Positions 25,801-37,826 of a DNA stretch of 64,000 nt are shown here, in pieces (positions within the stretch are counted from its first letter, which is position 1; each line of letters starts with the position of its first letter). The DNA is taken from the NCBI RefSeq assembly GCF_034702125.1, contig NC_085871.1:41710233-41774232 (forward strand). Direction: 5' to 3'. The position numbers and the translations under genes are program-made. This DNA is from Engraulis encrasicolus (Eukaryota; Chordata; Actinopteri; Clupeiformes; Engraulidae). The notes under the pieces were generated by a model. That model did no database searches. It was not told the origin of the DNA and worked only from the letters and a program-made list of their open reading frames with translations.

Positions 25801-27748
25801 TAGAATACCATGAAAAAGTTGATTTATTTCCATAATTCCATCAATAATGTTAAACTGTCATGGATTGTAGATTCATGGCCCAGTTTTTTAACTATTCCAA
25901 TCATTATTTTTTTTCTTTTTATATACGTTGGCCTTCCAGCTCAAAAAACCCATGAATTGGGGAATTCGCATTATTAGAATATTGTTATAAAATCACATTT
26001 TTCTTCATCAAAATCCGGGTCACATTAAATCAGTTGAAATTTGGTACTTTCTACATAACATGCAATGGTCAATACTTGGTTAGGACATTCTCTGTCTTCA
26101 TAATGGCCATGATGCGTTTAACATTGAAGTCAATGGCAAAAACAGTGCATGGGAGTTATGGAAGCCCAGATATCCTTGATGCTTTGCTGTCAGCTGTTCT
26201 TGTTTGTTGACCTGGTACCCCACACTTCACTCTTCAATATACCCTGTAGATTTCCATGCCACGTTTTGGCGCTAACTCACCAGTTTAATTCTAAATAACC
26301 AGAAATGAAACCCCATTGAAAATGAATGGGGTTTAATTTCTGTTGAGTTAGAATTAAACTGGTGAGTTAACACCAAAACGTGGCATGAAAATCTTCGGGT
26401 ATATTGAAGAGGGAAGTGTTGGGCACCAGGTCAACAAACAAAAACAGCTGACAGCAAAGCATATCTGGATATCTGGGCTTCCATAACTCCCATGCACTGT
26501 TTTTGCCATTGACTTCAATGTTAAACGCATCATGGCCATTATGAAGACAGAGAATGTCCTAACCAAGTATTGACCATTGCATGTTATGTAGAAAGTACCA
26601 AATTTCAACTGATTTAATGTGACCCGAATTTTGATGAAGAAAAATGTGATTTTATAACAATATTCTAATAATGCGAATTCCCCAATTCATGGGTTTTTTG
26701 AGCTGGAAGGCCAACGTATATAAAAAGAAAAAAAATAATGATTGGAATAGTTAAAAAACTGGGCCATGAATCTACAATCCATGACAGTTTAACATTATTG
26801 ATGGAATTATGGAAATAAATCAACTTTTTCATGGTATTCTAATAAAAAGGCCTGGAGCTGTATTATTAATTATTTTTTTGGGCGCTAGCAGTGGTTGCAC
26901 CACCTTATGTCTGTGCACCCAATCCCCCCCCCCCCCCCCCCCTATGTATGTCCCATGCATGTTGTTCAGGTACCAACTCATCCTCCAAAACGGTTCTGCA
27001 CATCATGGGCTTGAACCGATCTATAATGATTACAAATTCCAACCCAAGGGTATTCAACATCTAACACCATCTTCACTATCCAATCACAATAAAGCCCCTC
27101 CCCCCAAAAAAACCCTGAATGCAATGTTGATAATTGCTTTAAAAACAAATGGTGACTTTACCTGATCAAGTTCAGCTTTAATGTCTGCAACTGAGGAGGA
27201 ATTCTGCTCTGTGGGGAGGTCAGTCTCATCTACACAACAAGACAAGAACAGAGACGACTTAAATAATAATAAAAAAAAACAATTAAAAGGAAAGCGAAAA
27301 GTTGTATTGTAGATTGTAGGCAACAAATTTAGACTGGTGTCGACCCGACTGTTCAATAAGAAGTTGTAAATTCATTGGCCAGGGGCCTTGTGTACAGGAT
27401 CCTTCCGTACATCTCCTATTGAAACTTAACAGAAGAGAAGATCTAAAAGATACATTTGCACCTAAAAACTCAAAAGGCGTCAGTCTAGAACTATGCATAA
27501 AGAAGTTTTCATGCTGCTTCATGTAACATGTCCGATTACACTTGAAGTTATTAAGTACACATGCACTTTTTCATGTTATGTCAGTATAAGTACATATGAA
27601 AATATGTATGAAAAAAAATCACTTGGGGAGCTCTTGTGTGTAGTAAGATTAACATCTACTAGCCATTTGGCTGGTGATGAATTTAGTTAATTTCGCGCTC
27701 ATTCCTCTGTGGGTGTGTGTGTGTGTGTCTGTGTGTGTGTGTGCGTGC

Positions 27749-27790
<42 letters not shown>

Positions 27791-28498
27791 ATCATACCTG
27801 ACTGACTACATGGATATCCATCTTCAGCAGCTTCCTCTTTAACTGCAACAAGAACATTCTGCTGGACCCCGCGGATCTCTCCCTGGAAAACAGTACTGTA
27901 CTGTAATAATGCAGATAAAAACTGTTTTTTTGATTGTGTGAGAGACAAATAAAGAAATGTAGCCAGCGGAAGTTCTGCCAGGAAGACTCAAATGTCACGT
28001 GCCCATTTTGCAGAGCCAATCAGCGACTGCCATTTCTTGTTATAGTGACGTCACGTGTCTAACTCTCCTTTCCTGCAGCCCTCGGTGCGGACAGTCCAAA
28101 ATCTCCTCCTCTATCGGTTAGACCCCCCCCCGCACACACACACACGTTCATATGGGCTTGCACAGTCATTTCCTGGCCCTCCCCCGTCTCTCTCTCTCAA
28201 TCATTTCCTGTCTGTTGCTTTGTTTTGATGCTTTGTTGTTTTGTCTTGTGTTTTGGTAGTCTTCCTCTTTGTCTTTTGTGTTTTTCTTTTGTAAATTTTA
28301 ACCTGCTGCCTCTTGGCCAGGACGCCCTGGAAGAAGAGTCACTGTGACTCAACGGAACCTTTCCGGGTTAAATAAAGGATAAATAAAAAAAATAAAAAGA
28401 AAGAAATACAGAAAGAAGGTGCGTGTGTGTGAGAGAGAAAGAGAGAGAGAGATAAAGACATAAAAACATAAAGAAAGTGATAAAAGGTGTGTGTGTGC

Positions 28499-28532
<34 letters not shown>

Positions 28533-29702
28533 GTGTGCGTACCACCACAATATTGCTCAGGCTCTCCTCATCCAGCTGACACTCAGTCACTTTCGGAATC
28601 GTCCTGCGGGGTGATAGCAATGATATTAGTGATATATTACACTACATTACACTTAGCTGACACGTGTTATGCAGAGTTATTATCAGTACAGGGTACTGGT
28701 TACAGTCCCTGGAGCAGTGTGGGGGTTAGGTTACTCAAGGGCACCTCAGCCATGGAGTGAGATAGGGAGTGGAAGTGCGCAAAGATTCATGTACAAAGAC
28801 TTGCGTAGATTTCCTACTGAGAGGGTCTAATCCAGGGGTGTCAAACTCAAATTGACTGAGGGCCAAAATCAAAATCTGGAACGAAGTCGGGGGCCGAACT
28901 CAACAATTATTCTAAAAAATTGACTAAAATTGTGCATGCATGCACTTCATACTCATAGTGGACTCTTTCCCATCATATCTGTCTGTTCAAATATGTCTGC
29001 ACATCCTGTGATACAGCAAATTTCATGTTCAAATTGTGTTATGCTATACATTAATGGTGTACGTGGTCCAACTGTAATACACATTTGAAATTATCTCCCC
29101 GGGCCGAATAAAATGGCTCCGCGGGCCAAATTTGGCCCCCGGGCCTGAGTTTGACATCCATGGTCTAAACTATACAAAAGGTGTAACCTTATTGCGTGTG
29201 TGTGCCATGCTCAGGCCAATGGGGTACACTAGTCTTCCCCCCAATCACACACATGCTGTACCTCAGAATTAATGATAGCCAACGGTGTGGTTGTCGACTT
29301 CACTTGTCAAGCGATTTGTGTGTTGCGTGCGTACAAATGTGTAATTATTTGAACTACACGACAGAACTCGCATGTTGGACGTGCAGCCACTTAAGCTGTG
29401 GTGCAGCGGTAGGGTTGGTTGTGTGCCTTCAGCCTTGGTTCTCGTCAAAATACCTGAGGCGCACGTTGTAGCCAATCCAAACCTTCAAAATGTACTGCCA
29501 TCATATGTGAAATCCAGAGGACATGCCAAACGGAATCAGGATTTAGCTTGACTCGCTCCATTCACTCCCACTCAAAATGTTGCGAGTTACAGTCTAGCAC
29601 CAAGGACCAGATGCAGAATGGCGTGACTTAGGTGCCACATAAGGCAAATCATGACAGACAAAGTAAATATGGAAGACTATAGGGGATGAAGCCATACCTG
29701 TG

Positions 29703-29741
<39 letters not shown>

Positions 29742-30946
29742 CTTTGACTTTTCTGGGGGCTCTGCAGCTGCCGTTTCAGGTCCCTCAGATCATTCTTCAG
29801 GACAGCAATATTCTGCAAAAAAACCCCCAACAATTACAGTATATACTGACTCTCATTCAATGTGCATTCACATACAGACTGTGATCTCTCCCTCCTCTAT
29901 TGGTGTGACGGAGGTCTTCCTGCACCTGTTCGTCCCCCTCGGGACGCGAACCTGCGACCTCATCAACTACATCGGTTCGGAAATGGGAGGCACAGTACGG
30001 TACCCGCTGCACTAAAGGACCAGTCCTCCAGCCCAACGGCATCAACACTGTATAGCAGAGATACTCTAGACAGAGATAAGTCATTCTAGTTCATTTCTGG
30101 CATCCACTTTCTGTAGGGTGAACGCCCCTTTAGGAGACCTTCGGTTAGGAGACCTTCGGAGTCCTACGGTTGAAAATGAATGAAGTCCCCTTAGCGCTCT
30201 AGATGGCGGTAGCGCACTTCTCGTGCAAACACCTCAAAAATAGAAGAAGAAGGAGGGGACGCCCCCTTAGGAGACCCAACTTGAGCACACACTTACTTTT
30301 GCATTGGGTGAGAGGGGTTTGAAGCCTCTTTATTACTCCACCCTCTTTGGTATGAGGCTTGCGGGAGGGAGGTTTACTAACGTTCCACGTCAGTTAGTCT
30401 CCGTTGCATTATCATTCTCTCATTGTGTGCGTTCAAATATGAGACCTTGCTTCCTGCACTTGTGCTCGTGGCCTCGTACCAGGAAGTAATGTCATGATGA
30501 CATCACTGACAACAGCATTATATTTCAATATCATTTTCTCATTTGCAATTGGGATGGTGAATGAAAAACAGTCCACCAAAAGTTGTTGTGGCTAGGCTGA
30601 CAGCTGAGAAACTTTATTGTTTTCTGCACAGGGGAGGGGCCAGGAGGCGGGGCGAGGCCACAAGCACAAGTGGAGGAAGCAAGGTTGCATATTGGAACGC
30701 ACTGATTGTCTCATGACCTCTGTGAGTATATCGCTTTGTGTTAAACGCTTGAAGGATCCAAACACACACACACACCCCTTGTCACCAGACAAGGCAGGCA
30801 GCTGCTTGGGGCCCCAAAGCCTAGATGATGATTAAAAGCTCACACTTTAAGCTACAGTACCAGTAATTTGTTATGAATGTTCACTCTTTTTCATTTTTTG
30901 CTTGGGGCCCCAGCTTACCCTAGAATCGCCTCTGTACACACGCACG

Positions 30947-31027
<81 letters not shown>

Positions 31028-32447
31028 GTTTGGCTTGTGTTAGCGAGTTGTCTTTGTCCTTCAGGCGTGTCTGTAGTTCCTCCACCTGGAACTTCAGCTG
31101 CCAGTTTGTCTCTGTTGTCTGTTCTGATGTCCGTGTGCTCCTTCCATTCCCACCAGCCACCCGCTCTTCCAGACGGTGGATTAACTTGCGCAGTCCCATG
31201 TTTCGCCGGAGCTCCCTCTGATTGACACAAGCACACGCACGCGCGCGCACGCACGCACGCACGCACGCACACACGCACACACACACACACGCATACATCA
31301 AGACCGTTTGGTTCTTGAGTGCATCTTAATATGGGACCTTGCCTCCTCCACTCGCTTCTCGTCATGATGACATCACTGACAACAGCATTATATTTCAATA
31401 TCTTGCAAAAGCTCAATTGTAGAGTCTTTTTCTCGTTTGCAATTGTTATGGTGAATGAAAAACAGTCCCTCAAAAGTTGTTGTGGCTAGGCTGACAGCTG
31501 GGAAACTTTATCGTTTTCTCCACGGAGGAGGGGCCAGGAGGCGGGGCGAGGAGACAAGCGCAAGTGGAGGAGGCAAGGTCACATATTAAGACGCACTCCT
31601 TGTTTGACAGGGGCAGCAATGAGATGGCAACCAGCCCCCCGATGCTCGCATGAGGCCATGATTACCCACACACACACATGTAGACAGGCCATCAGACACT
31701 GGCTTGAAATATCTGTAAGATAGGAGTGGACACTTGCTTACCTGCAATGCTTCGGTGATGAATTGACTGGCCTTCTCAAGGTCACTGCAGGTTTGTTTAT
31801 GGCTTTCACTGACAAAGTGGGAAATGTCTTTAATCTGCAAGCAAATACATCTAGATTAACATCAAGTGAATGATTCCAGTGTAGTTCATAGGCTACTGTA
31901 TTTATGGCCTAATCAATGGACTGCCCCTACCTAGTTGGACACTTCTACTCATGAGATTTTCGGTCACGTTTTATTCTTCTGAGAAATAAATCTAAAAACT
32001 AATTGCCAACGCATAGTCAACAACATTCTGAGTCCTTACCAGGTCTTGACTCATTTGCTTGCCTTGTTAGCACCTCACCTCGCATTGAACATCAGCCCGC
32101 ACAGCCTCAGCCAATGCTTGCTCCGCAACTTGTCTCTCGTATACCGCGTCGTCTACCCCCTCCTCCGGTTCGTCCGGTTCCTCCAAGTTCGAGCCCAATC
32201 CGCGAACCTTTTCTATATTGTGATCCGTGGCCATGTGTCGCCACAAGGCAGAGGTACCGGACTTGTGTCCGTTGTACACGAGTATTTTAGGGCACGAGTT
32301 ACATTGAACGAACTCCAGTTCGTCTCCACTCCCGTCACAAACAACGGAGAAACTTTCCCATACCTCAGACCTGCCTTGCTTCGCTTTCGTCGTGTACAAC
32401 CCCAGTTTGAGGTTCTTTTGTATCAGCTTCAACTCTGCCCGACTCAT
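22135..32447 (-). CDS. Gene A: BED finger, coiled coil, SUMO-site and C2H2 zinc-finger protein (9 coding exons, 620 residues)
   Basis: Nine minus-strand exons, each bounded by AG/GT, join with matching phases (0,0,0,2,0,1,0,1) into 1863 bases including the stop. In order: 32447-32079, 31834-31742, 31217-31026, 29812-29742, 28603-28543, 27882-27798, 27229-27162, 25445-25271, 22883-22135. The protein has an N-terminal BED finger (C49, C52, H71, H76), two coiled-coil exons, two PsiKxE SUMO consensus sites (VKEE, IKAE), an acidic exon with KALRLSVQVV, and five C-terminal C2H2-type fingers. BED and C2H2 domains bind DNA, so this is very likely a nuclear, sequence-specific transcription regulator. 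I do not recognise it as a named orthologue. Gene B at 37-61 kb is a paralogue without the BED exon. Confidence 0.85.
22884..25270. other. Gene A last intron: transposon-rich
   Basis: Contains poly-T at 23290-23343, a (CGGA)n tetranucleotide at 24371-24414 within a repeat that resembles 44570-44700, and two oppositely oriented copies of a GGAGACCTTCGG/CGCCCCCTTAGGAGACC MITE at 24660-24910 and 24960-25160. No exon seen. Confidence 0.6.
24660..25160. mobile_element. Pair of head-to-head MITEs (CTAAGGGGGCGTTGTCCC family)
   Basis: Shared segments GGGCGTT(G)TCCCCTC(C)TTCTTCT, TGCTACCGCCATCTA and CCTTTAGGAGACC occur in both orientations. Further copies lie at 30095-30300 and about 34070-34330. Confidence 0.6.
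25271..25445 (-). CDS. Gene A exon 8: acidic KALRLSVQVV exon
   Basis: 175 nt, phase 0 to 1, the same length as the gene B exon at 49244-49418. Both start E(E/G)DEMSDM and share DP(L/V)KALRLSVQVV. The phase-1 donor (GTTGCTG/gtaaga) fits the zinc-finger exon acceptor. Confidence 0.85.
25782..26860. mobile_element. 1.08-kb near-perfect fold-back element with TA target duplication
   Basis: Starts CAGCTCCAGGCCTTTTTATT and ends with its complement; the two arms of about 520 bp match almost base for base around a loop of about 50 bp (26290-26345). TA flanks both ends. It lies in intron 7 of gene A. Open frames inside are mirror artefacts. Confidence 0.85.
27162..27229 (-). CDS. Gene A exon 7: IKAE SUMO-consensus exon
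   Basis: 68 nt, phase 1 to 0, encoding DETDLPTEQ...SVADIKAELDQ. IKAE is a second PsiKxE site, matching IKSE in gene B (50676-50734). Confidence 0.8.
27798..27882 (-). CDS. Gene A exon 6: VKEE SUMO-consensus exon
   Basis: 85 nt, phase 0 to 1. Contains QQNVLVAVKEEAAEDGYPC. AVKEE fits the PsiKxE SUMO-acceptor consensus. Donor TCAG/gtatga, then (CA)n. Confidence 0.8.
28200..28400 (+). mobile_element. LINE 3' tail (Rex-like) fragment
   Basis: CTGCCTCTTGGCCAGGACGCCCTGGAAGAAGAG, then CCGGGTTAAATAAAGGATAAATAAA, resembles the 3' end of fish Rex1/Babar-type LINEs. A sister copy lies at 58490-58605. Confidence 0.6.
28543..28603 (-). CDS. Gene A exon 5
   Basis: 61 nt, phase 2 to 0, encoding TIPKVTECQLDEESLSNIVV. 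The gene B counterpart at 54051-54111 is also 61 nt and keeps T-I-x-x-V and N-(I/V)-V-V. CA repeats start 4 bp after the donor. Confidence 0.8.
28833..29162. mobile_element. hAT MITE (CAGGGGTGTCAAACTC ends) with 8-bp target duplication
   Basis: 330 bp, ends CAGGGGTGTCAAACTCA and TGAGTTTGACATCCATG, flanked by GTCTAATC (28825-28832) and GTCTAAAC (29163-29170), which differ at one base. Located in intron 4 of gene A. Confidence 0.8.
29742..29812 (-). CDS. Gene A exon 4: short leucine-heptad exon
   Basis: 71 nt, phase 0 to 2, encoding NIAVLKNDLRDLKRQLQSPQ with leucines at heptad spacing. The acceptor TTTTTTTGCAG is strong. The donor AAAG/gtac runs straight into a (CA)n tract. Confidence 0.85.
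30095..30300. mobile_element. MITE of the CTAAGGGGGCGT family
   Basis: AACGCCCCTTTAGGAGACC at the left, the AGATGGCGGTAGCGCAC core, and ACGCCCCCTTAGGAGACCC at the right. Related to the pair at 24660-25160. Confidence 0.6.
30428..30702. mobile_element. Fold-back MITE, copy 3
   Basis: GCGTTCAAATATGAGACCTTGC at the left, CAAGGTTGCATATTGGAACGC at the right, ATGATGACATCACTGAC core. Intron 3 of gene A. Confidence 0.7.
30939..31025. repeat. (CA)n microsatellite at a 5' splice site of gene A
   Basis: On the sense (minus) strand this is (TG)n starting at the first intron base after exon 3. Confidence 0.95.
31026..31217 (-). CDS. Gene A exon 3: coiled-coil segment
   Basis: 192 nt, phase 0 to 0. LRKLIHRLEERV and QLKFQVEELQTRLKDKDNSL give hydrophobic heptad spacing typical of a dimeric coiled coil. 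The 5' splice site lies within a (TG)n tract (CAG/gtgtgtgt). Confidence 0.85.
31316..31596. mobile_element. Fold-back MITE, copy 4
   Basis: GAGTGCATCTTAATATGGGACC at the left and GTCACATATTAAGACGCACTC at the right, with the same core as 7690-7989. Intron 2 of gene A. Confidence 0.7.
31742..31834 (-). CDS. Gene A exon 2: 31-residue helical segment
   Basis: Phase 0 to 0, 93 nt, with acceptor TTGCTTGCAG and donor CAG/gtaagc. Contains SHKQTCSDLEKASQFITEAL, shared almost unchanged with the gene B exon at 60795-60887 (also 93 nt). Confidence 0.85.
32079..32447 (-). CDS. Gene A exon 1: BED-type zinc finger
   Basis: Starts ATG at 32447 and encodes 123 residues, ending at GCGAG/gtgagg in phase 0. 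Residues 29-77 form a BED finger: the aromatic pair W30/F33, then C49-x2-C52-x18-H71-x4-H76, with LWRHM before the first His. BED domains derive from transposases and bind DNA. The acidic tail (EEPDEPEEGVDD) leads to an Ala/Glu helix. The ATG is chosen because it is the first in frame, and a TATAAAT lies 50 bp upstream. Confidence 0.85.
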
Positions 32448-32461
32448 GTTGCTACCCTACA

Positions 32462-32503
32462 ATTGGCCGCTATCCTGCCGTCAGTCACCAATGGAGATTT
32501 ATA
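32462..32503 (-). promoter_or_regulatory. Putative core promoter of gene A
   Basis: Minus strand: TATAAAT at 32503-32497, about 50 bp before the ATG, with CCATTGG close by (32494-32488) and CCAAT at 32466-32462. The spacing would give a very short 5' leader. Only motif matches support this. Confidence 0.35.
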
Positions 32504-34886
<2,383 letters not shown>

Positions 34887-36333
34887 CAAACCCCAACTCC
34901 GATGAAGTTGGGACGTTTGGTAAACAGTGAATAAAATCAAAATGCTATCATTTTCAAAACATTCAATCTATTCATTAGATGGAGAATAGTGAAAAGACAA
35001 CATATTAAGTGTTAAAACCGAGAAAAAATATTGTTTTGGGGGACATATGTACTCATTTCTAAGTTGATAAATCCAACACGTCTCAAAAGAGTTGGGACGG
35101 GGATCAGTGAAATTTAGTAAACATCCAAATAAGATAAAACAACAAAGAAGAACATTTCAAAATGAATTGTACTGACGGACAATATAGGTGTCCAGGTATA
35201 AGATCATCACAGAGAGGCTGAGTCACTCAGAATTAAAGATGCAAAGGGAATAATTACCATAGTTATTACATACATTTTTGAATTCTCTTTGATTTACCAC
35301 GATTGAGTGTATATAAGACATATGTTTGTTAATAAAATCATTGTATAGGTTCATGACATCATGAAATATATATTGGCTGTAGTCTCACTCTAATTCCTGG
35401 AGTGCTAGAGCTATTAAAAATTGACCATATTAAGAATGCTTAATGCATGAAAATGATACAGGGGGTTAACATTCTCCTAAGCACCTGAGCTCACTTGAAA
35501 TAGACCCAGAAGACATGGGAAACTGTCCTTTGCTTACAGAAGTCAGCAGAAGTTGTAGAAGTCCATTCTTTTTGACAATAATAGAGCATTGCACATCCTG
35601 TGCTACAGTGGAAATGGACCATCCAACTTGTGTTAGTGCTAGCTTCAAAAGTCAGCCTCCATGATGGCATGCGGATGCAGTAGTGCATTGGTTAAGATGT
35701 TCTCACTCATCTGTAGAGTTAAATACAGTGCTGAATGGTATAAATTGGTTTTAAACAGCATGAAAAGCCACTCATGCATTATATTTTGAAGGGAGATCTT
35801 CGATTACTGCCACATAGTAAGGTCAAATTGCATTCTCTACTATGTTTTAACAGTTTGGCTCCATCATAAGGACCAGCAGGTGATAAAATGGTGGGTTGTT
35901 GGTCAAGACCTGTCACACTGTAAGCACTACAGAAAGGAAAACATTGCAAAACATGACAAGGAATACACCCACCATTTAAGTTGGTGAAATCATGTCCAAG
36001 ATAGGAATTAACACTGTTTTTTATCTAAAATCATCTCATCGGTTAATGTATTTAACTGTTAAGTGTTGTCTTTTGTTTTGTTTTTAGTCTTCCTCGACAT
36101 TTGCTGCCATTTATTGTCCCCGTCCCAACTCTTTTGAGACGTGTTGGATTTATCAAATTAGAAATGAGTACATATGTCCCCCAAAACAATATTTTTTCTC
36201 GGTTTTAACACTTAATATGTTGTCTTTTCACTATTCTCCATCTAATGAATAGATTGAATGTTTTGAAAATGATAGCATTTTGATTTTATTCACTGTTTAC
36301 CAAACGTCCCAACTTCATCGGAGTTGGGGTTTG
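34887..36333. mobile_element. Long-TIR, TA-flanked element (Tc1/mariner-like), copy 2
   Basis: 1447 bp with the same ends as 11412-12854 and TA on both sides (34885-34886 and 36334-36335). It sits beyond the 3' end of gene B, in the oldest part of the zinc-finger repeat region. Confidence 0.75.
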
Positions 36334-36769
36334 TAGGTGGTAAAGTGTCTTATTTTTCATGTAAGCCGTTGTCTTGTTTTAAGACAAGTTAAAAGAGGGA
36401 GTATGTCGCTAAGCTAGTGAAAGTCAATGCATCCATGTAGCATTGCCCCAAAATAGTGGCATACTCCTTTAAGGCAGCATCAGCCCTACACAGAGAAGGC
36501 GACGATGAAATTGAGACGTTTAATCCATTGTGGGATAATAAAGGGCAAACTTACTTACTACACTTACTTACTTAATGGAAAGGCATTGAAGGTTTTTTTT
36601 AAATCAATTTAATGCACACCGTACCTCCAGTGTCTCACTGTAACAGTTATTGAAAATGAACAACCATTGTGCCACAATACCATGACATAACATAGGGCCT
36701 TAGTGATGCACTACAACTTGGTCATTGCCATTCTGCTAACAGCACATTTATACACCGTGTCTTAACAGG

Positions 36770-36905
36770 TTAAATCATTGAGGTCCTCAATCTCCCTGTA
36801 CTCAGTTGTGTCTTGTGGTTCTCACAGGTCCTCAATCTCCCTCTACTCGGCCCCGTCACCTTGTGAGTCAGCTGGTGGCGTTTGGAAGTTTTGGTGGTGC
36901 AAAAA
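36770..36905 (-). pseudogene. Remnant of a third zinc-finger terminal exon
   Basis: The minus strand encodes TSKRHQLTHKVTGP, the end of the last finger of the neighbouring exons (AKTAKRHQLTHKVVTGP), after which the stop region is lost and partly repeated. The flanking 3' sequence (36470-36600: AAGGCAGCATCAGCCC and GATGAAATTGAGACGTTTAAT) also matches the two intact units. It is the oldest unit of the tandem series, reduced to its tail. Confidence 0.7.
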
Positions 36906-37164
36906 GTTAATTTAGAGCCCTGCATACATGCAACTATCAGCAGCCTCCGGTGCACCCGCTCTTATATAGGCTTCCTATGTTTCTCACAATATATATCATC
37001 AAATCTGTTGCTGCAGGATATTTAGTGTATCGCCTTGTCGCCAATAAGGCAGCATCAGCCCTGTAACAAAGACGGCAAAGATGAAATTGAAACATTCATT
37101 CCAATAGAAAGGCATGAAAGCGTTTTGTTTTGTTTTTTTAATTGAAGCCATTGAGGGCCCTCTA

Positions 37165-37826
37165 CTACTCGGTCGTGCCTTGTGGCCCCGTCACCACCTT
37201 GTGAGTGAGCTGGTGGCGTTTGGCCGTCTTCGCGTGAGCAAAACTCTTCCCGCACAGGTGGCAGCGAAAGGGCTTCTCGCCCGTGTGCGTGCGCTTGTGC
37301 TCGTTGAGGTGATTCGTGTCTGAAAAGCGTCGGCCGCAAGTGTCGCACCGGTAAGGTTTCTCTCCCGTGTGAGTGCGCAGGTGTACCCGGAGACCGCTCG
37401 ACTGGGTGAAGCGCCTGTTGCACAGCATGCACTCGAAAGGCTTCTCTCCGGTGTGAATGCGCTGGTGGATTTTCAGACTTCCTAACTGAGTAAACCATTT
37501 ATCACACTGGTCACAATGGAAGGACTTGGCGGCGGCGGTGGCGGTGGCAGGGACGGCTTGACCGATGCATTTGTGCTGTCCAAGACCGTCTGCCTCCGCA
37601 AAACGCTGGCCACAGTGTCTGCAACAGTGTGGCGTTGTTGTTGTTGTCGTGTCCATGTGTTGGAATTGTTCGAGGTAGGGCTCGTCATCTTCTGTGTGAA
37701 GGTCCAGCTGGTGCGGGTTCACAGCTGTGTTTCTGGAGAAAGCGTCGTATGGCATGTCATCGTCCACCTCCGTCACTGGAATGGCTGGGAATTTGGGGAT
37801 TGATGGTGACAGTTGAGATCCATTTC
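37165..37826 (-). CDS. Gene B terminal exon T4: C2H2 zinc fingers
   Basis: Acceptor GGGTGACAG, phase 1, 219 residues. Nearly identical to T3, but the second and third canonical fingers read QSSGLRV and DTNHLNE. The linker before the canonical fingers differs in length and alanine content. Other coding differences are few. Confidence 0.85.

Noticed and set aside
26354..26608. Coding frame in both arms of the 1.08-kb palindrome
   Set aside because: The same sequence appears inverted in the other arm, there is no domain, and it is explained as a fold-back element.
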